A program made the position numbers and the translations under genes. From positions 1-7,201 of the forward strand of contig CAZVOD010000138.1 in NCBI GenBank assembly GCA_964628385.1: a DNA stretch of 7,201 nt. Direction: 5' to 3'. Shown here piece after piece: positions 1 through 6,832 of the stretch (position 1 is the stretch's first letter; each line of letters begins with the position of its first letter). This DNA comes from JANQPA01 sp964628385 (GTDB taxonomy: Bacteria > Bacteroidota > Bacteroidia > Chitinophagales > Saprospiraceae). The notes under the pieces were generated by a model, which did not search any database, was not told the DNA's origin, and was given only the letters and a program-made list of their open reading frames with translations.

Positions 1-2
1 CT

Positions 3-62
3 GCACAAGCCTTTGCCTTCAACTATAACCCCACATTCTTAAACAACTTCATGATTAAATGA
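3..62 (+). CDS. Possible C-terminal tail of an upstream gene (partial)
   Basis: The third forward frame is open from the window edge to a TGA at 60-62 and reads AQAFAFNYNPTFLNNFMIK, a protein-like composition. The other two forward frames stop at 28-30 and 40-42. Nineteen open codons can easily occur by chance and no start is visible, so this is a tentative call. No family can be recognised. The TGA is followed by a weak 4-bp dyad (GAGC at 61-64, GCTC at 72-75) and a short T run, which could belong to a weak terminator. The rest of the stretch up to 149 is AT-rich leader for the next gene; I see no consensus promoter in it. Confidence 0.28.
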   Translation, partial: AQAFAFNYNPTFLNNFMIK

Positions 63-149
63 GCCGGGAGTGCTCTTTGTCAACAGATAATATCATAAAT
101 AAAAAGAAAATCAAAAAAAGGTTCCTCAAATTTGTATTAAACCCGCAAC

Positions 150-896
150 ATGCAAACAATCGACATACAAACCACCCAAAACGTAACCATCGAATATGAA
201 CTAGCAAACTTGCGGGAACGCATTCAGGCTTTTTTTATTGATATTTTTATAGTTTTGGCTTTTTATTTTATCATCTTCATCTTGGTAACGACAGCTTTCA
301 ACAAAGAGTTATCGGAGTCAGCCCTGGGGATGAACGCTCTGGTCGGTTTGCTGCCTATATTGGGAATGATTTTATATCACTTTTTGTCGGAAGTCCTGGC
401 GGGAGGCCAATCCTGGGGTAAAAAATCAATGGGGCTCAGAGTGGTACGACTCGATGGGCAGGAGCCCAGCATTACGGATTATCTGCTGCGGGCGGTATTC
501 TATCTTGTAGATGTGATCTTTTCTTTTGGTGTTTTGGGGAGCTTATTGATTAGTTCTACCAGAAAGAATCAAAGGATGGGAGATTTGGCGGCCAATACTG
601 CCGTTATCCGTACCTCAAGCTTCCAGAACTTCAGGCTCAGCGATATTTTAAGTATTGACACCACTGAAGTGTATACACCGGTGTATCCAGAAGTAAAAAA
701 GCTGAGCGAACAAGATATGCTACTGGTAAAAAATGTTATTTCCAGGTATCAATCCTTTAACAATGAGGTTCATGCCAGAGCTATACACGAACTGTGCGAA
801 CGCTTGGGCAGCTTGTTGCAAGTAGAGGTACCCCAAAAAGATAAAATCGGGTTTTTAAGAACGCTCCTTAAGGACTATATCGTTCTTACCCGATAA
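150..896 (+). CDS. RDD-family integral membrane protein
   Basis: This 248-residue protein belongs to the RDD family, small membrane proteins of mostly unknown role, sometimes linked to transport or stress. The family signatures are visible: an Arg and Asp in the first helix (RIQAFFID, R24 and D31), a central GQSWGKKSMGLRVVR block (residues 86-100) and QRMGDLAANTAVI (141-153) after the third helix. Three hydrophobic segments lie at about 26-51, 63-85 and 110-136. The last ~95 residues (155-248) are hydrophilic and probably cytoplasmic; they include YTPVYPEVKKLSEQDM and look helical. I have the impression that RDD proteins of Bacteroidota often carry such a tail. The ATG at 150 has an A-rich, SD-less leader. 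In Bacteroidota, RDD genes often neighbour a stage II sporulation protein M-like gene, but none is visible here. A 96-base gap with no clear terminator follows. The family call is firm; the function is unknown. Confidence 0.88.
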   Translation: MQTIDIQTTQNVTIEYELANLRERIQAFFIDIFIVLAFYFIIFILVTTAFNKELSESALGMNALVGLLPILGMILYHFLSEVLAGGQSWGKKSMGLRVVRLDGQEPSITDYLLRAVFYLVDVIFSFGVLGSLLISSTRKNQRMGDLAANTAVIRTSSFQNFRLSDILSIDTTEVYTPVYPEVKKLSEQDMLLVKNVISRYQSFNNEVHARAIHELCERLGSLLQVEVPQKDKIGFLRTLLKDYIVLTR

Positions 897-992
897 ATTG
901 TAAAACCAAGTTGCAGTAGTGACAGTAGAAGACGGCCCAACAGAGCCAGCGAGGAATATACTTTGCGACTTACTATAATCGAAATGTAATTA

Positions 993-2408
993 ATGGGGAG
1001 AAAATTCAAACAAAAACTTATTCCCAAAGTGCTAATCACGGGTATTGCCGACAAAGGGAAGAGTGTGGGTAGAGATGCCGAAGGACGTGTTATTTTTGTA
1101 GAAAAGACGGTACCCGGAGATGTTGTTGATGTATTGGTTTATAAAAAAAGAAAAGGGCAGTGGCTTGGGCTGCCACAGCAATTTCACGAGTATTCTTCAG
1201 ATCGGGTACCCCCCTTTTGTGATCACTTCGGAAAATGTGGGGGTTGTAAATGGCAATACCTGGACTACAAAGCGCAGGCCAAACACAAACAAATCAATGT
1301 AGAAAATGCGTTCAGGAGAATAGGTAAAATGCCTATCGGTGAGTTCTATCCAATACTTCAGGCCCCCGCTTCTACTTATTACCGCAATAAGCTGGAATAT
1401 TCCTTTTCTAGCAAGCGATGGCTCACCCGTGAGGAGATAGATTCCGGTATTTCCAATGCAAAAGATGTACTGGGTTTTCATTCGCCGGGATCATTTGATA
1501 AGGTAATCAATATTCATCATTGTTGGCTACAACCAGACCCCTCTAATGCCATAAGAAATGCTGCCAGAGAGGTTGCCATAGATCAAGGACTGCCTTTTTT
1601 TGATATGAAAAGCAATGAAGGTTTTTTGAGAAATATGGTGATCAGAGTGACCAGCCTTGGAGAAGTTTTGCTGATCTTTAGCTTTTACAAAAATGATCAG
1701 GAGAAGATTCAACCCTACCTGGATGAGCTGCTGAAAGGCTTTCCCCAGATTACCAGCTTATTTTACTGCATTAACCCTAAAGTCAACGATTTTATTTTAG
1801 ATTTGGAAATGATTAATTATCACGGAAAATCCTACGTGGAGGAAAAGCTAAAGCACGTGCGGTTCAAAGTGGGCCCCAAATCCTTTTTCCAGACTAATAC
1901 CCAACAAGCAGAAAACCTGTACCAGATAACTGCTGACTTTGCCGGACTTGAAGGTTATGAAAATGTATACGATTTATATACCGGAATAGGCAGTATTGCC
2001 TTGTTTGTGGCCAATCGCTGTAGGCAGGTAGTGGGCATCGAAGAGATATCGGCCGCTATAGACGATGCCAAAGACAATGCCCGGCTCAATAACATCAATA
2101 ATGCTATTTTTTATGCAGGAGATGTTAAGGATATCCTTACGAAGGAATTTGCACAGGCTCATGGTCGCCCGGATGTGCTGATCACAGATCCGCCAAGGGC
2201 GGGTATGCATCCTAAAGTGGTGGAAATGCTTCTTCAACTGAAAGCTCCCAGGCTGGTTTATGTCAGTTGTAATCCGGCTACACAAGCCAGAGACCTGAAT
2301 ATGATGAGCGAATCCTATAGTGTGGAAAAGGTACAGCCAGTTGATATGTTTCCGCACACGCATCATGTAGAAAATGTTGCACTATTAAAACTAAAAGCCA
2401 ATGGATAA
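993..2408 (+). CDS. rlmD: 23S rRNA (uracil-5-)-methyltransferase, RlmD/RumA type
   Basis: This 471-residue SAM-dependent enzyme makes 5-methyluridine in 23S rRNA (U1939 in E. coli for RlmD). Residues ~10-60 form a TRAM RNA-binding domain. Four cysteines fit the family's 4Fe-4S cluster: C76, C82 and C85 (CDHFGKCGGC) plus C177. The methyltransferase domain carries FFQTNTQQAE (298-307), the SAM-binding DLYTGIGSIAL (327-337) and DPPRAG (399-404). The catalytic nucleophile is C426 in VSCNPATQARDL, and the general-base region is HVENVALL (E460). All key residues are intact and the length is slightly above the E. coli enzyme. Homology cannot separate RlmD from the dual-site RlmCD of Gram-positives, so the target could be U1939 alone or U1939 plus U747. 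The ATG at 993 has no SD; the nearby ATG at 983 runs straight into a stop. The stop codon overlaps the start of the next gene, so the two are translationally linked. Confidence 0.88.
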   Translation: MGRKFKQKLIPKVLITGIADKGKSVGRDAEGRVIFVEKTVPGDVVDVLVYKKRKGQWLGLPQQFHEYSSDRVPPFCDHFGKCGGCKWQYLDYKAQAKHKQINVENAFRRIGKMPIGEFYPILQAPASTYYRNKLEYSFSSKRWLTREEIDSGISNAKDVLGFHSPGSFDKVINIHHCWLQPDPSNAIRNAAREVAIDQGLPFFDMKSNEGFLRNMVIRVTSLGEVLLIFSFYKNDQEKIQPYLDELLKGFPQITSLFYCINPKVNDFILDLEMINYHGKSYVEEKLKHVRFKVGPKSFFQTNTQQAENLYQITADFAGLEGYENVYDLYTGIGSIALFVANRCRQVVGIEEISAAIDDAKDNARLNNINNAIFYAGDVKDILTKEFAQAHGRPDVLITDPPRAGMHPKVVEMLLQLKAPRLVYVSCNPATQARDLNMMSESYSVEKVQPVDMFPHTHHVENVALLKLKANG

Positions 2409-2778
2409 GAATAACGGAACGCCCAAAACCTCTCAGGATAATGCCAGAGAATACCAGGAACTTAAAAAGGCACTGGAGCCCCACAATGACCTGATGAGAA
2501 AAGCAGCTGATACGGTTTTGGATCAGGAGGTCTCTAAATACCCGATTTTTGTCGTTCACCGGGCTGCGGCTATCGAACTGGGGGTGCCCATCATTCAGCA
2601 TGAATCAACGGATGAGTTTTCGTGGTCTGTAAATATCTCTACTCTGGAAGAATTTGCCGCCAAAAAGGTCATTGATATTGCCAGGGTGGACCGCTTTCAA
2701 CAGGTATACAAAGATCCTAAAGAACATTTTTGCCTATTTTTACTCAAACAGGAAGGGGCTAATTTTGTATTCTTGTAA
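2401..2778 (+). CDS. Unknown 125-residue protein coupled to rlmD
   Basis: I do not recognise a named family. The protein is soluble, with no signal peptide or membrane helix. The N-terminal ~20 residues are polar and probably disordered. A charged, likely helical segment follows (about 17-45: EYQELKKALEPHNDLMRKAA), then a mixed alpha/beta part with KYPIFVVHR (46-54), the turn-rich PIIQHES (63-69), WSVNIST (74-80), an EEF helix and a hydrophobic end (FCLFLLKQEGANFVFL) that looks like paired beta strands. The ATG lies 8 bases before the end of the methyltransferase gene in another frame (ATGGATAA), so termination and re-initiation probably link the two, and a protein made in step with an RNA-modifying enzyme is plausible. 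It has only one cysteine (Cys in HFCLF) and no recognisable catalytic motif. It reads as a genuine gene because of the tight overlap, the codon usage and the structured composition. Confidence 0.8.
   Translation: MDKNNGTPKTSQDNAREYQELKKALEPHNDLMRKAADTVLDQEVSKYPIFVVHRAAAIELGVPIIQHESTDEFSWSVNISTLEEFAAKKVIDIARVDRFQQVYKDPKEHFCLFLLKQEGANFVFL
2760..2767 (+). promoter_or_regulatory. Candidate -7 promoter element (TAnnTTTG) before the receiver gene
   Basis: TAATTTTG matches the Bacteroidota sigma-ABfr -7 consensus TAnnTTTG exactly. It lies inside the last codons of the 125-residue gene, 52 bases before the ATG at 2820, and would start a leader of roughly 45 bases. The best upstream TTTG (2729-2732) is about 27 bases away, longer than the usual 19-21, so the -33 element is not convincing. 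An 8-base match with two free positions is not rare in AT-rich DNA. Confidence 0.3.
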
Positions 2779-2819
2779 ATTAAGCCTTAACATTAACTTT
2801 CAATTTCAATTAAATACAC

Positions 2820-3188
2820 ATGAAAATACTGATTTGTGAATCTGAAGAAGTCTTATTAACCGCCATAGAATTTAGGCTGAGAAAAAATGGTTATCAGATA
2901 GAATGGGCCAAAACAGAAGAAGACATTCTTGAAAAAATAAAACTGGACCGCCCCAATTTATTTGTTATTGATATTGAAACAGAAAAGCTGGACAGCCTTA
3001 GCCTGATCAAAAAAATAAAGGAAGATGCGGGTGAAGACTTTCCGGTCATGATCATGGCTGAAATGGAAAGTGCCGGCACCATACTGGAAGCCGTACAGCT
3101 AGGAATCAATGATTTTCTCATCAAGCCGTTCAAACCGGTAGAGCTGGTTTTGCGGGTACAGATCATCCTGGATAGAGTCTACTCTTAG
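2820..3188 (+). CDS. Stand-alone response-regulator receiver protein, divergent active site
   Basis: The 122 residues cover a single CheY-like receiver (REC) domain with no output domain. The phosphoacceptor fits D51 in LFVIDIET, and the conserved lysine is K102 in DFLIKPF. The fold runs from beta1 (KILICES) to the last helix (PVELVLRVQIILDRV). Two usual active-site features differ. The acidic pair after beta1, normally DD, reads E7-S8 (followed by E9, E10), and the usual Thr/Ser after beta4 is A80 (PVMIMAE). D51 may still be phosphorylated, but metal binding and switching could be altered; a phosphorylation-independent or weakly switching regulator is possible. No histidine kinase lies in the window. 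The gene follows the 125-residue gene by 41 bases and may belong to the same operon or use the candidate promoter at 2760. It converges on the VWA gene. The ATG at 2820 follows an A/T-rich leader without SD. Confidence 0.88.
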   Translation: MKILICESEEVLLTAIEFRLRKNGYQIEWAKTEEDILEKIKLDRPNLFVIDIETEKLDSLSLIKKIKEDAGEDFPVMIMAEMESAGTILEAVQLGINDFLIKPFKPVELVLRVQIILDRVYS

Positions 3189-3215
3189 ATTTTACCCGGT
3201 TCTTCTTATCAAGGG

Positions 3216-4370
3216 TTAATTCTTGACTTTAATGCCTTTGCCATCCAGTACACTTAAGTTACCTCCTCTTATAGCTACCGACAGCAATTCCGGGAAGCGT
3301 TGTGGTGAACAAGCAAATGCTGGTATGCCCATCTGAGCCAGTTGCGCAGCCATAGTACGGTCGTAAGAAGGAACACCGCGATCGTTTAAAGCCAGGATAG
3401 AAATAGGTTTTACCCCTTTTTGAATCAAAGACTGAAACCCCGCAATCATCTGCCCGGGATGACCTCCTTCGTGTAGATCACTCACCAGAAATAGCAGGGT
3501 ATCCGCCGGATGAGTAACAAGCGTCGCAGCATAATCAATAGCTTTACCAATATGAGTACCTCCGCCCAATTGAGTGGCAAAAAGTAAATCTACCGGGTCT
3601 TCGAGCTGATCGGTCAGGTCGATAACGCTGGTATCAAATACGATCATGTGGGTTTTTATACTGCGAAGAGCAGCCAGTATAGATCCAATGATACAACTGT
3701 ACACCACCGAGCTCGCCATGGATCCACTCTGATCAACCAACAAAATGACATGCTTGAGTTGAGCTCTTTTTTTACCATACCCTATCAACTTTTCCGGAAT
3801 AATAGTGGATAACTCAGGTCTGTAATTCTTTAAATTGGCCATGACGGTTTTGTTCCAGTTGATTTCGTGCAAACGAGGGTTGAGGTTTCTCTGGGCTCTG
3901 TTGATGGCTCCCGTAACTGCTTCGCGGGTAGGCTCCCGGAGCAGTCGCATAATTTTTTCCACTAGTCTATTGACTATTATTCTGGCTGATTCTCGTGATT
4001 TTGCCGGCAGTACTTTATTCAATGAAAGTATGGTAGCTACCAGTTCCACATTAGGCTCCAGCATTTCCAGAAACTCCGGTTCTTTCAGTAGCTGCGCCAG
4101 ATCAAGACGCTCTAACGCGTCTTTTTGAACAACTTCTACAATATCATCGGGAAAGTATTCACGTATATCGCCAAGCCAGCGGTTAATATTGGGAGAAGAA
4201 CTACCCAGACCTCCCTTGCGCTCGCTATCGTAAAGCGCCTCCAGTGCATCATCCATGGCTTGTAGCTGATCTTCCAAAGCCACTTTCTGATCCGCTTGCT
4301 CATCTTCCGCCTTTTTACCCAAAATCATTCGCCACCTAACCAGCAGCTCCTGCTCGTTTTTATTTTCCAT
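3216..4370 (-). CDS. VWA-domain protein, YehP-like, with complete MIDAS site
   Basis: This 384-residue soluble protein starts with ELLVRWRMILGKKAEDE, resembling VWA proteins of the YehP type (E. coli YehP is of similar length). An alpha-helical N-terminal part of ~200 residues precedes a von Willebrand factor A domain (about 205-370). The metal-ion-dependent adhesion site is intact: D213, S215 and S217 in VDQSGSM, T272 in GGGTHIG and D298 in SDLHEGG. There is no signal peptide or membrane helix, so it acts in the cytoplasm. In many bacteria such proteins are encoded with a MoxR-type AAA+ ATPase, a SWIM zinc-finger protein and DUF5682/DUF5691-like proteins, and are inferred to act as adaptors for the ATPase. 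None of these partners is adjacent here: a small membrane-protein gene lies 47 bases upstream and the receiver gene converges downstream. The start at 4370 has no SD. The substrate and the process served are unknown. Confidence 0.87.
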   Translation of the reverse strand: MENKNEQELLVRWRMILGKKAEDEQADQKVALEDQLQAMDDALEALYDSERKGGLGSSSPNINRWLGDIREYFPDDIVEVVQKDALERLDLAQLLKEPEFLEMLEPNVELVATILSLNKVLPAKSRESARIIVNRLVEKIMRLLREPTREAVTGAINRAQRNLNPRLHEINWNKTVMANLKNYRPELSTIIPEKLIGYGKKRAQLKHVILLVDQSGSMASSVVYSCIIGSILAALRSIKTHMIVFDTSVIDLTDQLEDPVDLLFATQLGGGTHIGKAIDYAATLVTHPADTLLFLVSDLHEGGHPGQMIAGFQSLIQKGVKPISILALNDRGVPSYDRTMAAQLAQMGIPAFACSPQRFPELLSVAIRGGNLSVLDGKGIKVKN

Positions 4371-4417
4371 TATAAAAATTTTCTATGCGTGCCACTGGCA
4401 ACTCACAAATATTCCCT

Positions 4418-4669
4418 TTATTTCTCTAGTGACCTGGCCAGCCAAAGCAAAATCAGTGCACCAACCGAAGCCGTCACAATCTTTCCAATGAGATCGCTTC
4501 TGATCTCAATATTCAAAAAGTTAAATAACCAACCTCCAATAACGCTGCCAATAACGCCCACAATAATGTTTTTAAGCAACCCATAACCTGATCCTTTGGT
4601 CAAAAGCCCCCCAATCCAGCCAGCCGCTCCTCCAATCAACAGGAAGATGATGATATCCGTGTCAATCAT
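4418..4669 (-). CDS. GlsB/YeaQ/YmgE-family small membrane protein
   Basis: This 83-residue, glycine-rich integral membrane protein has three hydrophobic segments at about 4-24, 33-52 and 60-78. The family pattern is clear: GGAAGWIGGLLTKGSGYG (residues 13-30), then NIIVGVIGSVIGGWLF (34-49). This is the transglycosylase-associated, GlsB/YeaQ/YmgE group, stress-induced inner-membrane proteins whose molecular activity is not established; the name transglycosylase-associated does not imply enzyme activity. The length is typical of the family. The gene lies 47 bases upstream of the VWA gene on the same strand, with no visible terminator between them, so co-transcription is possible. Upstream it is separated from the phosphatase gene by the hairpin at 4733-4762. 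Its 5' region is AT-rich, but no exact TAnnTTTG was found there. Confidence 0.88.
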   Translation of the reverse strand: MIDTDIIIFLLIGGAAGWIGGLLTKGSGYGLLKNIIVGVIGSVIGGWLFNFLNIEIRSDLIGKIVTASVGALILLWLARSLEK

Positions 4670-4732
4670 AACAGTAACTTTTTTGGTAAAAATAATGAAA
4701 AATCAAAGGCTACTATTATACACCTAAATAAA

Positions 4733-4762
4733 ATAACCCTGCTGCAAGCGCAACAGGGTTAT
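4733..4762 (-). terminator. Intrinsic terminator-like hairpin after the phosphatase gene
   Basis: ATAACCCTG at 4733-4741 pairs perfectly with CAGGGTTAT at 4754-4762. The inner TGC/GCA (4743-4745 and 4750-4752) extends the stem past one C/A mismatch, leaving a 4-base loop. Reading on the minus strand, it lies 27 bases past the phosphatase stop codon and is followed by the T-rich TTTATTTAGG, as expected for a Rho-independent terminator. The T tract is interrupted, so termination may be incomplete. Confidence 0.7.
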
Positions 4763-4789
4763 GTCTATAAAGATTTTATGATAGTGGGT

Positions 4790-6832
4790 TTATTTTGCTA
4801 CAACCACTCTGGTCGTATACATTTTGTCGTTAACATTAATGCGGTATAGATAATTACCATTCTTCAAATCGCCAGCTTCCAGCACCACTGAATACGTACC
4901 AGCAGGCATGGTTTCATTCACCACATTCTGCACTAACTTGCCGGATGCATCAAACAGGTCGATGTTTACGTCCGCACGTTCAGAAATTGAAAAATGAATC
5001 GTATTCTGGATAGAAAATGGATTAGGATATACCCCCAGCAAAGCAAAGTTTCTGGTTTCTACCTCTTCTACACTTGTAAAAGGATTAGGACCTGTAGGAT
5101 TGAAAGGAGCCGGATCATCCTGAACCGCCTTTGGCGCACTTTCTACAGCAGCCTGATTCAAGTGACTTACACCAGCCTTTGTATACCAGTTCTGGCCATT
5201 AGCAACAGAATCCGTCACTTCGTTAATCGGCGTGAAGTAGTAATTAGCCTGAACAGAATCCGATTTAACATCCAGAATGTAAAATCCATGCTGAACAAAA
5301 TCAGTATACTTCATGTGTGGGTTTGGATTACCAAGGTTTACACCAGGAAGTGGCTCGAAAGGCTGATTAATGATAGTTTGAAAAACCAGGGCAGTTTCCA
5401 GGTTTAGGTTTTCATCAAAATTAGCCGCTGTAATACTTGGGCAAGCAAATTCTACTGCTATAGCGCCATCTCCTGTGGCCGGATCATAATCAGAAGGATT
5501 GTAAAATGGGAAATTACCACTAAACGTTGTATTTACCGGAGGATCAGCCACGTCAAAAGCAAAAGTAGTATGGAAATCACCCGTAAGAATTACCACATCA
5601 TCAATGTCGTTATCTTTGATATAGTTAACCACTTGTGTACGTTCTGCCGGATAGCCATCCCAAATATCGAGGAAAATACTCTCTGCATCAAAATAAGTCT
5701 GATTAGGATCCTGTAAAGCGGACCAACCAACATTCAACTCAGAGAAAATAACCTGCTGGCCTATAACCTTCCACTTGGCAGTAGAATTACTCAAATTATC
5801 AAATAACCACTGCTTCTGCTCTGCTCCGAGAAGCGTACGATTAGTATCAGCCAAAGCACTATCCTGAAAACTTTCGATCTGTAAGATTTGCTTTTCTCTA
5901 CCTTCCAAACGCGTATCGAGCATGATCAAATCCATTAGATTACCATAGCTGATTTTACGGTATACCTGACGCAACTCATTGTCGCGAATAGGCAACCATT
6001 CAAAATAAACCTGCTTGGCTTCTTCTTTTCTGGTTTCCCAGTCGCCTTCTGTCTCTGGCTGATGATTCTCAGCTCCATCTACATAAGAATCGTTGGTAGA
6101 TTCGTGGTCATCCCAAACCGTGATAAAAGGATGCTGCTGGTGTATTCTTATCAAATTGGTATCCAAACGATAAGTAGAGTAGCGCATACGATATTCTTCC
6201 AGAGAAACGATTTCTGTACCTGGCTCTACCAGGCGTTCGTTCCAAACATCAGAATCACCGTACACAAAGTTACCATACTCGTAAATATAGTCCCCCAGGT
6301 GAATAACGGCATCCAAGTCATTGAACTTTGACATTTGACCATACGCATTAAAGTAACCCGCCTGATAGTTACTACAAGAAACAACAGCAAACTTAAGGTG
6401 GTCCGCCTGATCAGCAGTAGGAGTAGTCTTTGTACGACCCGTCAGCGAGTTTTTCTCAAAAGCCGTAAAACTGTAGTAATAAGTTGTACCGGGATCAAGG
6501 TCAGTGACATCGACTTTGACAGTGTAATCCCTCGAAGCATCGGTCACAACAAAGCCTTCCTGAACAACATTTTCAAGAGCAACATCTGTAGCCATACGCC
6601 AGCTCACGCCAATAGTAGTATCGACATCAGGATTGTCAGGCGTTACTCTTGTCCAGATAATAACTCTATCTTCCAGAGGATCACCGGAAGCTACCCCGTG
6701 GTAGAAGGGTGCCCAATCTGGGTTGAAATTAGAATTTCCGCCGTTTTTACGGCCATTTTGGTATACAGTGCCCTGCGCGATCATGCTGGTAGCAACGATC
6801 ATAAAGGCCAAGAGCGTGTAGAAATTTTTCAT
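4790..6832 (-). CDS. phoD: PhoD-family alkaline phosphatase/phosphodiesterase with T9SS sorting domain
   Basis: This 680-residue secreted metallophosphoesterase probably releases phosphate from phosphomono- and diesters outside the cell. The start at 6832 gives a Sec signal peptide (MKNFYTLLAFMIVATSMIAQ), with cleavage near residues 19-20. An in-frame ATG at 6883 would add 17 residues ahead of it and is unlikely. The N-terminal PhoD fibronectin-like domain (about 40-145) contains FYHGVASGDP and VIIWTRVTP. The catalytic domain shows the family's metal-site motifs: C153 in VVSCSNYQAG, D181 in HLGDYIYEYG, VWDDHE (240-244), LDTR near 305 and TGDFH (417-421). A linker rich in Pro and Asn (about 570-590) leads to a T9SS type A C-terminal domain (about 598-680), with YPNPFS at 602-607, GKLV and the final TTRVVVAK. 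The substrate range (phosphatase, phospholipase D or other esters) cannot be read from sequence. No twin-arginine motif is present, unlike Bacillus PhoD. I did not recognise a Pho box. Confidence 0.92.
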   Translation of the reverse strand: MKNFYTLLAFMIVATSMIAQGTVYQNGRKNGGNSNFNPDWAPFYHGVASGDPLEDRVIIWTRVTPDNPDVDTTIGVSWRMATDVALENVVQEGFVVTDASRDYTVKVDVTDLDPGTTYYYSFTAFEKNSLTGRTKTTPTADQADHLKFAVVSCSNYQAGYFNAYGQMSKFNDLDAVIHLGDYIYEYGNFVYGDSDVWNERLVEPGTEIVSLEEYRMRYSTYRLDTNLIRIHQQHPFITVWDDHESTNDSYVDGAENHQPETEGDWETRKEEAKQVYFEWLPIRDNELRQVYRKISYGNLMDLIMLDTRLEGREKQILQIESFQDSALADTNRTLLGAEQKQWLFDNLSNSTAKWKVIGQQVIFSELNVGWSALQDPNQTYFDAESIFLDIWDGYPAERTQVVNYIKDNDIDDVVILTGDFHTTFAFDVADPPVNTTFSGNFPFYNPSDYDPATGDGAIAVEFACPSITAANFDENLNLETALVFQTIINQPFEPLPGVNLGNPNPHMKYTDFVQHGFYILDVKSDSVQANYYFTPINEVTDSVANGQNWYTKAGVSHLNQAAVESAPKAVQDDPAPFNPTGPNPFTSVEEVETRNFALLGVYPNPFSIQNTIHFSISERADVNIDLFDASGKLVQNVVNETMPAGTYSVVLEAGDLKNGNYLYRINVNDKMYTTRVVVAK

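Noticed and set aside
897..992. Promoter or terminator in the gap before rlmD (for example ACTTTGC near 960-966).
   Set aside because: The TA-to-TTTG spacing does not fit TAnnTTTG, no -33 partner is found, and no stable hairpin is seen.
1120..2601. Open frames overlapping rlmD on both strands (1120-1302, 1197-1481, 1527-1712, 1974-2366, 2278-2601).
   Set aside because: All fall within or across the well-supported methyltransferase gene and the coupled gene after it, in wrong frames, and none shows a protein-family signature.
2654..3166. Open frames at 2654-2839 (+) and 2894-3166 (-).
   Set aside because: The first is a frame-shifted shadow of the 125-residue gene and its spacer. The second is antisense to the receiver gene and is Ser/Ile-rich as expected for a mirror of its codons.
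3189..3230. Possible bidirectional terminator between the converging receiver and VWA genes (TCAAG at 3209-3213, CTTGA at 3222-3226).
   Set aside because: The stem is only 5 bp with an 8-base loop, overlaps the VWA stop codon and lacks a proper T tract on either strand.
3835..4586. Plus-strand open frames at 3835-4128 and 4296-4586.
   Set aside because: They are antisense to the VWA and GlsB-like genes and have no motifs.
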